The notes: generated by a model from the letters alone, not told the origin. A DNA stretch of 64,000 nucleotides from Acinetobacter baumannii (GCF_016508585.1 NZ_JADVOP010000005.1:87142-151141); one strand, 5' to 3'; shown: positions 46,688 to 55,989, counted from the first letter of the stretch. A program made the numbers and translations.

Positions 46688-47650
46688 TTAGTTATGTTTT
46701 TGTGCGAGCCAGGCAAAAAGTTGTTGATAGACTTGTGCTCTTACTGGGGGAGCAGATAAAACTAGATCATGTAAACCGTTCTGTATCGTCATCACATTTA
46801 CATCCCCCTGAATTTTGTTGGCATATTTGATGATGTCTTTTACTTCTAAAATGACATCTGTGGATTGTGCATCCCGATTGAATTTTTTGGGATAGGTGGT
46901 TTTATGTGAATGCATAATTAAGCTCGGTATATTGAGTTTTACCCCCTGGTGAATTTCTTTTTGTGCTTCAAAAATCGCATGGACAAAGCTTAAATACACT
47001 TTTGGATAAGTTTTCTTTTTCCACTCTAGACTAAAGTTCCATTCTCCCCCTAAATCTTGATGTAAACTCGTGACGTACCATTTATTTAATTCACTTGGAA
47101 ATTTTAAATTTGGTAAATGCTTACCCAATGCACTGAGTCTTGGTAGTGCCAATTTTTTTTTCCAAGAAGGCATGTTGAAATCATAAAATGGACTATTACA
47201 CCATAAAGCATGAAGCAGCGGGTGCTGTGGATTGTGTGCGGCATACAAGGTCGAAATTAATCCTCCTGTAGAATGTCCTGCTAACACAACCTCGGTATGA
47301 CCTTCTTGTCCAATCATTTCCAATGCTTTGGTAATTTCTTCATCATATTCGTTTAGATTAAGAACATAGTAATATTTTTGATGGGGCAGATGGGAACGTC
47401 CATATTTTCTTAAATCAAGCGCATAAAAATCATAACCATGTTGATTGAATTGTTCGGCCATTTCAGTTTGAAAAAAATAGTCAATAAAGCCGTGAATATA
47501 AAGCACAGCTTTCTGTGTCGATTGAGATGCTTGCTTGCGGACTAACGTTGCAGTGACTTTCCCTTCATAATCATCAGGAAAATTCAAAGTCAGTTGTTCA
47601 TAACCTGCACCAAGAATATCTGCTTGGTATTGTGGAATTTGAGTGGTCAT
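46688..47650 (-). CDS. Alpha/beta hydrolase (serine aminopeptidase/lysophospholipase type)
   Basis: 320 aa. GHSTGG gives nucleophile Ser127; AVLYIHGFIDYFFQTEMAEQ forms the oxyanion region and YFFQTEMAEQFNQHGYDFYA is typical of lysophospholipase-type hydrolases; the catalytic His is in NGLHDLVLS near the C-terminus. Cytosolic, no signal. Substrate unknown. Same strand as the SDR upstream. Confidence 0.87.
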   Translation of the reverse strand: MTTQIPQYQADILGAGYEQLTLNFPDDYEGKVTATLVRKQASQSTQKAVLYIHGFIDYFFQTEMAEQFNQHGYDFYALDLRKYGRSHLPHQKYYYVLNLNEYDEEITKALEMIGQEGHTEVVLAGHSTGGLISTLYAAHNPQHPLLHALWCNSPFYDFNMPSWKKKLALPRLSALGKHLPNLKFPSELNKWYVTSLHQDLGGEWNFSLEWKKKTYPKVYLSFVHAIFEAQKEIHQGVKLNIPSLIMHSHKTTYPKKFNRDAQSTDVILEVKDIIKYANKIQGDVNVMTIQNGLHDLVLSAPPVRAQVYQQLFAWLAQKHN

Positions 47651-47799
47651 GGTGAATTCCTGTATATTTATTTGCTTAGTATTTATTTCGACTTCACAGA
47701 TGCTTGCAAAAAATATCCCTGCGCTATAGGGCTATAATTAAACCACCATAAACTGCGTTATGAAGTTTGACAAGGGGATGGTCATTGCCAGTATTTCAT

Positions 47800-47852
47800 G
47801 CCTTATCAGGTTTTAACCGATAAGGCAATATTGGGTTGAAATGTCAACAGAC
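47800..47852. repeat. Hairpin next to a solitary copy of the inverted-repeat tip
   Basis: GCCTTATC-A-GGTT-TT-AACC-GATAAGGC (47800-47826) folds into a 12-bp stem with one bulge. Directly after it, GAAATGTCAACAGAC (47838-47852) is identical over 15 bases to the right tip of the inverted-repeat element at 4776-4838, without a matching left tip nearby. Confidence 0.45.
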
Positions 47853-47870
47853 GCTTATAACATCCGAAAA

Positions 47871-48713
47871 TTAAAGATAATCTTTTACAAGATTATAAGC
47901 GACATCATACAGTTGTTGGGCAAGTTGCATATTTTTTGCTTTTGTTGAACGAAAAGCTGGTGTTTGTAGACTCGCATAGTCCCCATTGCGTTTTGACCAT
48001 GATGGATCAAAAGCCATTTTTTTTATTAATTCGGCAGGTTTTGAAGGGGGAATTAGTCCGAGTTTAATGATTGCATATTGCCATTTCGGCAGTTCGCGAT
48101 AAATTTCTGAGTCAACACCACCTGGATGTAATGCATTGCTGGTGACATTGGTTCCTTGTAGCTGTTGAGCAAGAATATTGCTGAATAATAAATTAGCTAG
48201 TTTGCTGTTTGCGTAACTCAACACACCATTGTATTTTTTAATTTGATCAGCTTTAAAAATTTCTGGTTTGATATTGCCCAGTACATGCATCATGGACGCT
48301 AAATTGATGATGCGCCCCTGCGCTGAGTTTTGAACAAGTGGAAGTAGCTTGAGTGTCCATAAGAATGGTCCGAGAAAATTCACACCGATCTGTTTTTCAA
48401 AGCCATCTTCCGTTGCTTCAAGTTGGGGCGTCATCATACCTGCATTATTTACCAATACATCTATTTTGGAATATTTGGATATAATTTCATTCGCTGCCGC
48501 ATTGATTTGCGCCAGACTATTCAAATCAAGGGTAATATGATCGACCTGACCTGTCCCAAATGATTGTAAGTATTGTTGGGCTTCTTGAGCTTTTTCGGGA
48601 TTACGGCAGGCAAGAATAACATGATGACCTTCTTTGACAAATGCTTCAGCTGTTGCGAGTCCAATCCCAGTATTTGCACCCGTGATAACGATGGTTTTGA
48701 TTGTTGTTGTCAT
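47871..48713 (-). CDS. SDR family oxidoreductase (retinol-dehydrogenase-like)
   Basis: 280 aa. Classical SDR: TGANTGIGLATAEAF (residue 11 on) binds the nucleotide, VLVNNAGMM and YANSKLANLLFS (catalytic YxxxK) follow, and HPGGVDSEIYRELP in the C-terminal part resembles the retinol dehydrogenase-like subgroup. NAD(P)-dependent; substrate unknown. Lies between the hydrolase and the broken alcohol dehydrogenase on the same strand. Confidence 0.9.
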   Translation of the reverse strand: MTTTIKTIVITGANTGIGLATAEAFVKEGHHVILACRNPEKAQEAQQYLQSFGTGQVDHITLDLNSLAQINAAANEIISKYSKIDVLVNNAGMMTPQLEATEDGFEKQIGVNFLGPFLWTLKLLPLVQNSAQGRIINLASMMHVLGNIKPEIFKADQIKKYNGVLSYANSKLANLLFSNILAQQLQGTNVTSNALHPGGVDSEIYRELPKWQYAIIKLGLIPPSKPAELIKKMAFDPSWSKRNGDYASLQTPAFRSTKAKNMQLAQQLYDVAYNLVKDYL

Positions 48714-48829
48714 TGCTAAAATAATCCGCTTTTGTTTTAAGCATCATAGACAGGGTTGCTGCTATTTTCAATATTTTTGACAATTGATATTGTCATTTTT
48801 AGGTTAATATTAAAAAAGACATAAAAAAA

Positions 48830-48853
48830 GGAATATTGTCGAAACAATATTCC
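48830..48853 (-). terminator. Terminator of the alcohol dehydrogenase gene
   Basis: GGAATATTGT-CGAA-ACAATATTCC; on the minus strand it is followed by a run of TTTTTTT, about 67 bases past the dehydrogenase stop codon. Confidence 0.85.
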
Positions 48854-48920
48854 GGAACACAACGTGAGCTAGCCAAAAACCAATCGCTAAATTAGTCTAG
48901 TAAAGTGCAACTGTGATGAA

Positions 48921-49261
48921 TTACATTGCGGATTCGAAGATCGCAATTACTTGAGCATCTGTTGCTTTGCGTGGATTTGTTAACATACAGGCATCTTTTT
49001 GAGCATTCGATGTCATCACAGCATGATCCTCAGCTTTAACTCCCAATTCTGTCAAGCCCGATGGGATACCAATAGAGGCTGATAATTCTCGGATTGCATC
49101 AATTGCTGCAAAAGCAGCTTCTGTGGTGGTTAAACCGTCTGTATCTACACCCATCAGCTGTGCAATTTTTGCATAGCGATCAGGACATGCAATTAAGTTA
49201 AATTCACACACGTGCGGCAATAAAATCGCATTGCATACGCCGTGAGGAAGATTATAGAAAC
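48921..49261 (-). pseudogene. Iron-containing alcohol dehydrogenase, C-terminal fragment
   Basis: 3' part of the gene cut by the prophage. From the junction it reads FYNLPHGVCNAILLPHVCEF and on to ATDAQVIAIFESAM. It carries the fourth metal ligand (His of NLPHG); the first three are in the other half at 62743-63580. An ATG at 49220 lies in frame, but expression would give only about 99 residues. Joined to the other half with one AGAAAC removed, the codons give [14 protein letters not shown], the family's expected sequence. Confidence 0.93.
49256..49261. repeat. Target-site duplication, left copy
   Basis: AGAAAC, identical to 62743-62748 at the other end of the element. Removing one copy restores the alcohol dehydrogenase reading frame exactly. 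Confidence 0.9.
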
Positions 49262-49301
49262 TGATGCGCGACGAGATAATTTAAGTGTTTTTTTGAGATA
49301 A
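49262..49301 (+). repeat. Prophage right end with transposase-site motifs
   Basis: Starts TGATGCGCGACGAGATAATT. GAGATAA at bases 12-18 (49273-49279) and TGAGATAA at 33-40 (49294-49301). The opposite end carries AAGATAA and TGAGATAA at exactly the same distances, as expected for transposase-binding sites. Confidence 0.7.
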
Positions 49302-49311
49302 ATGAAGAAAG

Positions 49312-49338
49312 AAATCTTTTCAGTAGTAGAAAAGATTT
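49312..49338 (-). terminator. Terminator of the tail operon
   Basis: AAATCTTTTC (49312-49321) and GAAAAGATTT (49329-49338) with a 7-base loop, directly after the last tail gene and before the prophage end; T-rich on the minus-strand exit. Confidence 0.65.
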
Positions 49339-49345
49339 TTCATTT

Positions 49346-50665
49346 TTAGGGATTAAGCAGTTTACCTAGACAAGTTGTTGTAATGTTGAGCGAGGGATTG
49401 CCGTTATTAACCGAATTGACGCTACCACTCAAGTATCTAATTTCAATTGTGCAAGTGTCAGCATCTTTTCTAATCCATGCATATAAAACTACCGCAATTC
49501 CAGCCTGATATGCATTAAAAGTACACACATAATGTCCACCGTTATTTGCTGGCTCACGTTTCAGTCGAGTATATCGTTGATCAGTCAGCGCAATATAAGC
49601 TTGATTTGATGTCTGATTTGAGATTGGAAATATTTCTCCTCTAATCCATATATCTCCATTAATTCTCGCGAATTCTAAATATGATCTTGAGCTATCAATA
49701 GTTGAGCTATCAAACCAAGTGCCTATCGAACGCCCATTGACCCATTCAACCTTTGAGCCGCTATTGATCTGAGCTTGTAACTTTCCAAGCATTTGACCAA
49801 GTGTATCAGTCGCAACTAATGCTGAATTTGAACCAATTTGATAAGCACTATGAACAACATCAAATATTTTATTTTGACCATTCAAGCTGCTGAATAAGCC
49901 GCTTAAAGCAACTGGTGCAACATCAGCACTTTGAAGTGCTGTGTCAGCTTTCGCACCTTGAGCAGCTGTTGCAGCTCCCAATGATTGCGCTGTGATTTGA
50001 CTTACAAGTTGTTGAGCTGTACCCAACTTTTCAGCACCAATATTCACACGTGCGTTTTGCTTTTGAATATCAGTTAAAGCTTGGGTAGCAATATCAAAAC
50101 GTACTCGATTCGCTACAGACTGATTTAAGCCTTCTACGATGCTCTGTTCACTTTGTAAAGCAGCCGCAAGTTCATAAATCGTATCCAGTGCTTCAGGTGC
50201 AGAACCAACAAGTTGCGCAATTTGTTGTTGTACATAGGATTGGCTTGCTTTTGTATCAACAAGCAACGCTAGTTGAGCTAATGCTTGAACGTCAGCTTTG
50301 CTTAGAACTGCTAAACGATTTAACTCGACTTGTTCTTGAGTTATCTCAAAGTCATGCACATCAACTTTCTGAGTTAATTTAAGCTGATTTATTTCTGCAA
50401 GTGTTTTAATTTGTTGAATCTGTTGTGACAGCTGTTCTTTAACAATATTTGCTGAACCCATTTGATCTGCACCAACATCATCAGCATTCAGTACAACATG
50501 CCCAGTTTTATCATTTACAGACTGAACTGGAGCAACACCAGTACCTGTGTTTAATACTAAAACATTGCCAAATGGAACATTTAGGACAACATCGGGGGTT
50601 TTAATTTTTTGTTGTATTGGCATTGGACTATTTGTCCAAAAAACCTTGAGCGCTATATTGTTCAT
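49346..50665 (-). CDS. Prophage tail fibre protein
   Basis: 439 aa. VQSVNDKTGHVVLNADDVGA is the repeat found in many phage tail fibres. Then a long helical/coiled region with Gln- and Ala-rich heptads (about 75-260), SLGAATAAQGAKADTALQSA, and a beta-rich C-terminal head (about 300-439) that would bind the host receptor. Last gene of the tail operon; overlaps the gene before it by four bases. No separate chaperone gene follows it. Confidence 0.85.
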   Translation of the reverse strand: MNNIALKVFWTNSPMPIQQKIKTPDVVLNVPFGNVLVLNTGTGVAPVQSVNDKTGHVVLNADDVGADQMGSANIVKEQLSQQIQQIKTLAEINQLKLTQKVDVHDFEITQEQVELNRLAVLSKADVQALAQLALLVDTKASQSYVQQQIAQLVGSAPEALDTIYELAAALQSEQSIVEGLNQSVANRVRFDIATQALTDIQKQNARVNIGAEKLGTAQQLVSQITAQSLGAATAAQGAKADTALQSADVAPVALSGLFSSLNGQNKIFDVVHSAYQIGSNSALVATDTLGQMLGKLQAQINSGSKVEWVNGRSIGTWFDSSTIDSSRSYLEFARINGDIWIRGEIFPISNQTSNQAYIALTDQRYTRLKREPANNGGHYVCTFNAYQAGIAVVLYAWIRKDADTCTIEIRYLSGSVNSVNNGNPSLNITTTCLGKLLNP

Positions 50666-50991
50666 GTAATACTCGCTTCAATCAAAAATTGAATTGTTTG
50701 AGAATGACGAATTTGACCGTTTAGCAACAACTTAATATCTAACTGAGCTGCTCCAGCTTTCCAGTTTTGGGTTATTGATGGAGAAACTTCTATATAGATA
50801 AAGCCAGCGTTATTGACTTGGTCTTGATCAATATTTATTACTGGTTCCGCGATAACTTGCTTAGATGAATTGACAATTTTTGTCGATAGAATTGCACCGT
50901 CAGGAATAGCAAAGCCTTTATCAGTTTTGGTGTCGTAAAACTGAATCGGTATAGCAAAACTGTCGCCGATTTTTATTGATATTTGACTCAT
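50662..50991 (-). CDS. Small prophage tail-associated protein
   Basis: 109 aa from the ATG at 50991, which overlaps the upstream stop as ATGA. MSQISIKIGDSFAIPIQFYD at the start and a beta-rich body; resembles small BppU-like or fibre-adaptor proteins only in general shape. Position between the gp48 neighbour and the fibre suggests a link between baseplate and fibre. Confidence 0.7.
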   Translation of the reverse strand: MSQISIKIGDSFAIPIQFYDTKTDKGFAIPDGAILSTKIVNSSKQVIAEPVINIDQDQVNNAGFIYIEVSPSITQNWKAGAAQLDIKLLLNGQIRHSQTIQFLIEASIT

Positions 50992-51665
50992 GCGATTCGT
51001 CTCCAACGTGCATCAACAATAGAAGGTTGGACGATGTTATGTGGTAGATCTGCGCCAATTTCATTCGTTTTTAAATTCGCTGGACGGTCTGTAGTAAAGT
51101 TAAATGATGGTCGAGCTGAACCAGGACTATCTGTAGTTGTTGCATCAATATTCAGTGAAAACTTTGGAAGTTCAGAAGTCGTTAATTGATGTGTAAATGA
51201 ACCGAATGTACTCCCGACAGTTTTTGTCCACGCTGGCGCAGTCGGGTCTGCATCTTTCACCAAACCTACACTTGCACGTCCCTCACCATGTCGCACCCAA
51301 GTCGTGCCTACAAAGCGTACATTTGGATCAATATTGAATATTCCAAAATCTACAATGATGCCCACTGGATAGAAGAAATCAACGCTGTTTTCAACAAAAT
51401 TTTCGAGTAATGCGACACGCTGTTCTAAATTATTGGATTGCTGAGAAGAATCTTTTAAGACTTCAAGAAGTTGAGCATTATTATTGGGGTTCAGTGGTTT
51501 TCCGAATCCTTCAATTGCATTTGCCAGCTCTTCTTGAACAGTATTACACCAGCTTGGTGTGACATATGTAGCATCTTGACCAGATATATCATTGTTGTCA
51601 TGAAAACCGTTTTTGCCCGCGCCATTGACGTTTGGACGGGCATTTACACTATCTATTCGTTTCAT
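50988..51665 (-). CDS. Prophage tail/baseplate structural protein
   Basis: 225 aa. Starts RIDSVNARPNVNGAGKNGFH, a stretch common in Mu-like tail proteins; the second half has FYPVGIIVDFG, the N-terminal part of the tail-collar type domain (FYPVGSI motif), and ends with NIVQPSIVDARWRR, typical of the collar's PP-H-x-L variants. It probably attaches fibres to the baseplate. Confidence 0.75.
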   Translation of the reverse strand: MKRIDSVNARPNVNGAGKNGFHDNNDISGQDATYVTPSWCNTVQEELANAIEGFGKPLNPNNNAQLLEVLKDSSQQSNNLEQRVALLENFVENSVDFFYPVGIIVDFGIFNIDPNVRFVGTTWVRHGEGRASVGLVKDADPTAPAWTKTVGSTFGSFTHQLTTSELPKFSLNIDATTTDSPGSARPSFNFTTDRPANLKTNEIGADLPHNIVQPSIVDARWRRIA

Positions 51666-52201
51666 TAAATAAACTCCAAGTCATAACGCAAGTAAGCAGG
51701 TAAATAGTTTTTGATGATGCAATTCATGTCAGCATTAACTGGCGTTTTAAGTCGAAGTTTGACTTTGTATCTCAATAAATCCGTATTGACTGCTGAGGTG
51801 CATGAATGCGTACATTGCATTGGTCTATAGCGTACCAACTCAATTAAATTGACATGAAAGATTGCTAATAATTGCTCTAAATATGCCGTGTTTAAGACAT
51901 TCTTGGTGCGACGTATCCAGTTGACGATTTCCAGACGTTCTTCGATTGTCTGAGTAACATTGACTGTGCATTTCATCGGTAGACCGTATTCGTTTTCATA
52001 TTCTTCGAGCAGCTCAATTGGAATTGATTCAATAACACCCAATAAGCGTTTTGCATCAAGATCTGCTTGCGCTAAAGCTTTCGCATGACCGCGAACATCA
52101 TCCGAAATCACTGTATTGGGCGCACGGTCATAACCGCCTTCAGGTAATAATTGACGTAATAAAATTTCATATAAATCGGTAAGTTCATCGAGTGTCATCA
52201 T
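51665..52201 (-). CDS. Mu gp48-like tail protein (DUF2313/YmfQ family)
   Basis: 178 aa. MTLDELTDLYEILLRQLLPE then GGYDRA is the characteristic start of this family; IESIPIELLEEYENEYGLPM and TQTIEERLEIVNWI follow. In Mu it is part of the baseplate, between gpJ and the fibre. Overlaps the J-like gene by four bases. Confidence 0.88.
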   Translation of the reverse strand: MMTLDELTDLYEILLRQLLPEGGYDRAPNTVISDDVRGHAKALAQADLDAKRLLGVIESIPIELLEEYENEYGLPMKCTVNVTQTIEERLEIVNWIRRTKNVLNTAYLEQLLAIFHVNLIELVRYRPMQCTHSCTSAVNTDLLRYKVKLRLKTPVNADMNCIIKNYLPAYLRYDLEFI

Positions 52202-53238
52202 GCTGCGCTCACTGTCAACATACCGAGCCTAATCCAAGCTGTTACAAAGGGATTGACCACTGGAACAATGTTTGTTGATGGACTCAGTACCACATCTGTA
52301 ACACCCGCAACTGAGATAATTCGAGCAGATAAAACAGCAGCTTGATAAGTCTCTACTGGCGCAAGTTGCGCAAAATAATCACGAATGACTTGTCGTACTG
52401 TATCTAAATTCACATTGCCTGATACCATCGCAGAAACGGGAACAATCTGTTCAGTCGGTGCATAAGCTTTGCTATCTGCCCAAAAACCCGTATAAGCATT
52501 TAAAACTGTTTGCGCTTCAGCCAATAAAGCCGCTGAGGGCAATGTCGGTGGTGTACCAACCGCTGTAATTGCTGCATCGAGTGAACCTAGCCCACGACGT
52601 TTAGGATAAACATAGACATCTTGAATGCCAGAAATGCTTTTGAGATCATTGATCAAGTCATCTTCACGATCTCGCGAGATACCCAGCTGTTTACGTTCAA
52701 GTAAACGCAAACGCCAAGCTTCAAGTTCTTCTAAATCTGAACCGCCACCGATATTGACTTCAGTTGCAGTACCGCTGACACCCGCTGGAGGACTGACCCA
52801 AAGCAATGTCCCGCTATAATTCCAACTCGCACCTTTTTGATCTGCAACAACATCAACCGACGTGCGTGTATTTGCTTTGAGTTCAGTATTATTTACCGCA
52901 CTCCAGTAATGACCTTTACCATCTGTTAATTTCGTTCCAGCGGGCAATGTCGTTGCAATATTTGAAAGTGCTAATACCGTGCCTGAAGCGATAGTTCCAC
53001 CTATTCGCGATAGCCCTAGTTCTTCAGCATGTACATATAAATACGGCTCATCAGCAGTCTGAATAAACAGCTGGCGTTGTATATAATTTTGGTGCTGATA
53101 TAAACCTTCGACAGCAGCTGCCGTACCATCAGCACGGATCGACGCATCTGAGTCGGGTGTAATTGAAAGACCCGTTTGATTGCGAATCTCTTGAATAATA
53201 ACTTGATGAATTTTTTGGAAGCTTGGAATTAAAAACAT
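52198..53238 (-). CDS. Baseplate protein J (Mu gp47-like)
   Basis: 346 aa. QTADEPYLYVHAEELGLSRI, GGSDLEELEAWRLRLLERKQ and VYVYPKRRGLGSLDAAITAVG are Baseplate_J motifs. It forms the wedge of the contractile-tail baseplate. Between the W-like and gp48-like genes, in the standard Mu order. Confidence 0.92.
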   Translation of the reverse strand: MFLIPSFQKIHQVIIQEIRNQTGLSITPDSDASIRADGTAAAVEGLYQHQNYIQRQLFIQTADEPYLYVHAEELGLSRIGGTIASGTVLALSNIATTLPAGTKLTDGKGHYWSAVNNTELKANTRTSVDVVADQKGASWNYSGTLLWVSPPAGVSGTATEVNIGGGSDLEELEAWRLRLLERKQLGISRDREDDLINDLKSISGIQDVYVYPKRRGLGSLDAAITAVGTPPTLPSAALLAEAQTVLNAYTGFWADSKAYAPTEQIVPVSAMVSGNVNLDTVRQVIRDYFAQLAPVETYQAAVLSARIISVAGVTDVVLSPSTNIVPVVNPFVTAWIRLGMLTVSAA

Positions 53239-53241
53239 TGC

Positions 53242-53604
53242 TTAACCTCCAACTGGCACAAAGTATTGAATGGTTTGTTTTTGACCCGATAACCGCGTGG
53301 CATCAATGATTAAATTAACTCGGTTTTTTTCACTTTGTGTTGCAGTGACAATGATCGACTGAAAACGCGAAGGCACTAAATCAAGCAAGGCTTCTTCAGC
53401 ATATTGTTTGGCAAGTAAGACATTGCGTTTTAAGTCTTTAGCACGTTTGAGCAAATACAAACGACTCCCCAAATTCGGATTCGCCCAATACTTACCACGA
53501 TGGATATTTAAACGCTGGCATACGCATTGCACATCATCTTGACCAAATGCAGCATCAAGACTAAGCAGCACATAGTCTTTATTTTCTAAGCTAATTAATC
53601 CCAT
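53242..53604 (-). CDS. Baseplate wedge protein W (Mu gp46-like)
   Basis: 120 aa. VQCVCQRLNIHRGKYWANPN, LGSRLYLLKRAKD, then a beta domain with VNLIIDATRL; the gp46/W-gp25 family that begins the baseplate wedge. Three bases before the J-like gene. Confidence 0.88.
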   Translation of the reverse strand: MGLISLENKDYVLLSLDAAFGQDDVQCVCQRLNIHRGKYWANPNLGSRLYLLKRAKDLKRNVLLAKQYAEEALLDLVPSRFQSIIVTATQSEKNRVNLIIDATRLSGQKQTIQYFVPVGG

Positions 53605-53607
53605 GAT

Positions 53608-54105
53608 TTACTCCATTGGTTTATTTGGTACTGGGCTATTGCCATGCACATGACCGTTATAAACATCACGCATACCTTGCATTGAACCTTTTTTGTCAGA
53701 AACTTCTTGAGCAGCTTCAATGCTTTCAGTGACTTTTAATTTGCCCTCAATTTCTGTATCACCTTTAATTTTTACACCCGATGCAGTCAATAAAACTTGA
53801 TGCCCGAATTGGTCATAAATACAGGTTTCGCCCTCTGCAACATTGACGACAACTGCGCCTCCCGTGGTTGCAACCACGATAGATTTAGATGTTTTGCCTT
53901 GTAATGGAACTACTACAACTTTGGCGTCATTGGGAATATGTGAGTTAAAGCCGACATGCTGATAGAGTTCTATTTCTTGTAGGGTTTCATCAGCAAAGCC
54001 ACGTAATTGCAGCGTTTTTGATCCGCTGCGAGCAACGATACCCAAAAACAATTGGCGGACTTGGTTTAAGCCTTTTTTGATTTGACTTTGAACTGCCTCG
54101 ATCAT
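53608..54105 (-). CDS. Baseplate assembly protein V / spike (Mu gp45-like)
   Basis: 165 aa. N-terminal OB-like domain (LQLRGFADETLQEIELYQHV), middle GETCIYDQFGHQVLLTASGV, then a beta-helix stalk KIKGDTEIEGKLKVTESIEA and a tail ending YNGHVHGNSPVPNKP whose HxH motif coordinates iron in known spikes. Forms the membrane-piercing tip. Overlaps the gene upstream by four bases. Confidence 0.92.
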   Translation of the reverse strand: MIEAVQSQIKKGLNQVRQLFLGIVARSGSKTLQLRGFADETLQEIELYQHVGFNSHIPNDAKVVVVPLQGKTSKSIVVATTGGAVVVNVAEGETCIYDQFGHQVLLTASGVKIKGDTEIEGKLKVTESIEAAQEVSDKKGSMQGMRDVYNGHVHGNSPVPNKPME

Positions 54106-55910
54106 CTGCGTTTCTCCTTATGAACGAGGGGTTGCGCCCAATCACCTTGGCGTTTTAAACGAAGTTTTGTTGTCTTGCCTAAATCACGTGAAAGCAGCAA
54201 AGTACGTCCATAAACCGCCCATTTCGCGGTGGCATTACTGATTGCATTGGTTTCAACGTTCACATACCACGCGGGTGTCCAGACTTTTTGATCAATCTCC
54301 CAGCCGTTGACTGTCGCTGAAAGACTATAAGCTTCTAAATCATTGTCTTTTTTGATTTTCGCAAGTGCTGCTTCAGCTTCAGCTTTAGTCTCAACATCAC
54401 CCAAAGTCACGATTTTTAAGCGATTAAAGCTGTACTGCGTTTTAGCTTTAGACTCTGCAAGAATATGTTGAGCATTTGCATCTTGACTTAACACTTTGAT
54501 TTCACTGAATACAGATGAAACATCATTGTCATACTGTAAATCTAAGATATTGTTACTGTTTTCTAGCGGTTTAATTAAACGTAATGGGGTTTGAACTTGA
54601 TATGGATTAGCGAATGGATCGCCAATCACTAAAGTGCCGTCTGGCTCTAGCCATACATGTTGACCTGTGACAGCTGCTGCTTTAGCAATGGAGTCCCAAA
54701 CCGACTCACTTGGTTCAACCGAAATTTTATTTTTCAGCCAAGCATTGTTTTGAATTTTTACCTCTTTGAATAAAGAACCGAAATCACCGCCACGCACATA
54801 TTTATTGAGTAATTCTTCAAGCGTAATTTGGCGACCATTAAAAATCGGGACTGAGCAATCTATCAATTGACCGACTAAATCACGCCCTGAGATTTGCAAG
54901 CCGTAGCCATCACGATTGACAGCTTCAGCAACTTGTACTTGATCTGCAATACTTTTATAGATTGCAATTTGACTCACGCTGTCAATTGAATCTATCAAAC
55001 GTTCTTCAGCGATTGCCTGTTGTAAGGTCTGGCGGTTTTGTTGACGAATTAGCGCAAGATCAATAGGTGTTAAGCTGATAATTTTGTCTTCAGCCATTTC
55101 TTGACGTACTTTACTGACGATTTCTTGTGTGACCGCAACAATTGTTGCAACTTGAGTTGCGCGCCAAAGCTGTTTGACTTCAGCGGGTGAATCATCATTT
55201 TGAAATAGTTTTTCAAAGCGTTTTACGCGATGAATTAGATCACGCCATTTTGAGATTGCAGAAATATTTGCATCGAAAGTCACCAGCTTGGTCACATCAT
55301 CAACGAGTCCGACAATCACTGAAGCGGGAGAAAGAAGATTATCGACTGTTGTTTTGACAATGTTCATGCCCGCGCGAAATTTGTTAATTCCATTACGTAA
55401 ATTATTCACAACATTAAAATATTTATTTGGGTTGATTAGTTCGAGCTGTTTTAATAATTTTTCGAGTGATGAGGCGGGTACATCTACGATTGAGGGAATG
55501 GCTATTTTTTGTTGTACAACAACGGGAACAAATAACTCGCGCTTTTTGTCTTTTGCAAGAATGAACTTCATTGCAATGGTGCAACTATCAAAGTTATCAG
55601 CATTGTGTGTAACGTTGTAATTCACAACATGAACTTGCTGAATGCCGTAAACTGGGTGAATCAATTCACCCGATCCAGTGGCTAGTAATGCTGCTTCAAG
55701 TGCATCTAGCCATGTTTTATAGCCTTCACCCGAATACAGTGCATTGATTGAAATATCACGCGGGTTATTGCCCATATCTTCGATAGAAGCATCATTTGAA
55801 TATGGGGCTTGTTTGATGCTGAGGGCTTTAGACACACTGTCATCTGTAGATGTACATTCAAATTGCACACCACGAAAACTTGCATCAAGTAAATCAGTTG
55901 ACCAACCCAT
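54102..55910 (-). CDS. Tail protein: gpN-like (DNA circulation) fused to gpP-like baseplate hub
   Basis: 602 aa. Residues 1-130 match the DNA-circularisation N-terminal domain (Mu gp43, gpN): LLDASFRGVQFECTSTDDSV, YSNDASIEDMGNNPRDISIN. From about residue 335, GYGLQISGRDLVGQLIDCS to KRQGDWAQPL follow Mu gp44 (gpP, hub). Mu has two separate genes of 491 and 379 codons; here the start of gpP and the end of gpN are missing, so an in-frame deletion fusion is likely. Confidence 0.8.
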   Translation of the reverse strand: MGWSTDLLDASFRGVQFECTSTDDSVSKALSIKQAPYSNDASIEDMGNNPRDISINALYSGEGYKTWLDALEAALLATGSGELIHPVYGIQQVHVVNYNVTHNADNFDSCTIAMKFILAKDKKRELFVPVVVQQKIAIPSIVDVPASSLEKLLKQLELINPNKYFNVVNNLRNGINKFRAGMNIVKTTVDNLLSPASVIVGLVDDVTKLVTFDANISAISKWRDLIHRVKRFEKLFQNDDSPAEVKQLWRATQVATIVAVTQEIVSKVRQEMAEDKIISLTPIDLALIRQQNRQTLQQAIAEERLIDSIDSVSQIAIYKSIADQVQVAEAVNRDGYGLQISGRDLVGQLIDCSVPIFNGRQITLEELLNKYVRGGDFGSLFKEVKIQNNAWLKNKISVEPSESVWDSIAKAAAVTGQHVWLEPDGTLVIGDPFANPYQVQTPLRLIKPLENSNNILDLQYDNDVSSVFSEIKVLSQDANAQHILAESKAKTQYSFNRLKIVTLGDVETKAEAEAALAKIKKDNDLEAYSLSATVNGWEIDQKVWTPAWYVNVETNAISNATAKWAVYGRTLLLSRDLGKTTKLRLKRQGDWAQPLVHKEKRR

Positions 55911-55989
55911 AAAAATAACCTCATATGAATGAGGTTATTTTGTAAGACTGAAAGCGAAAACATCAGGCGGAAGTGTTTCCTTTTAATTT

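Noticed and set aside
49256..49261. 5-bp target duplication (TTTCT) instead of 6 bp
   Set aside because: The 5-bp reading would give TG...AG tips; the 6-bp reading gives TG...CA, the usual ends of Mu-like elements.
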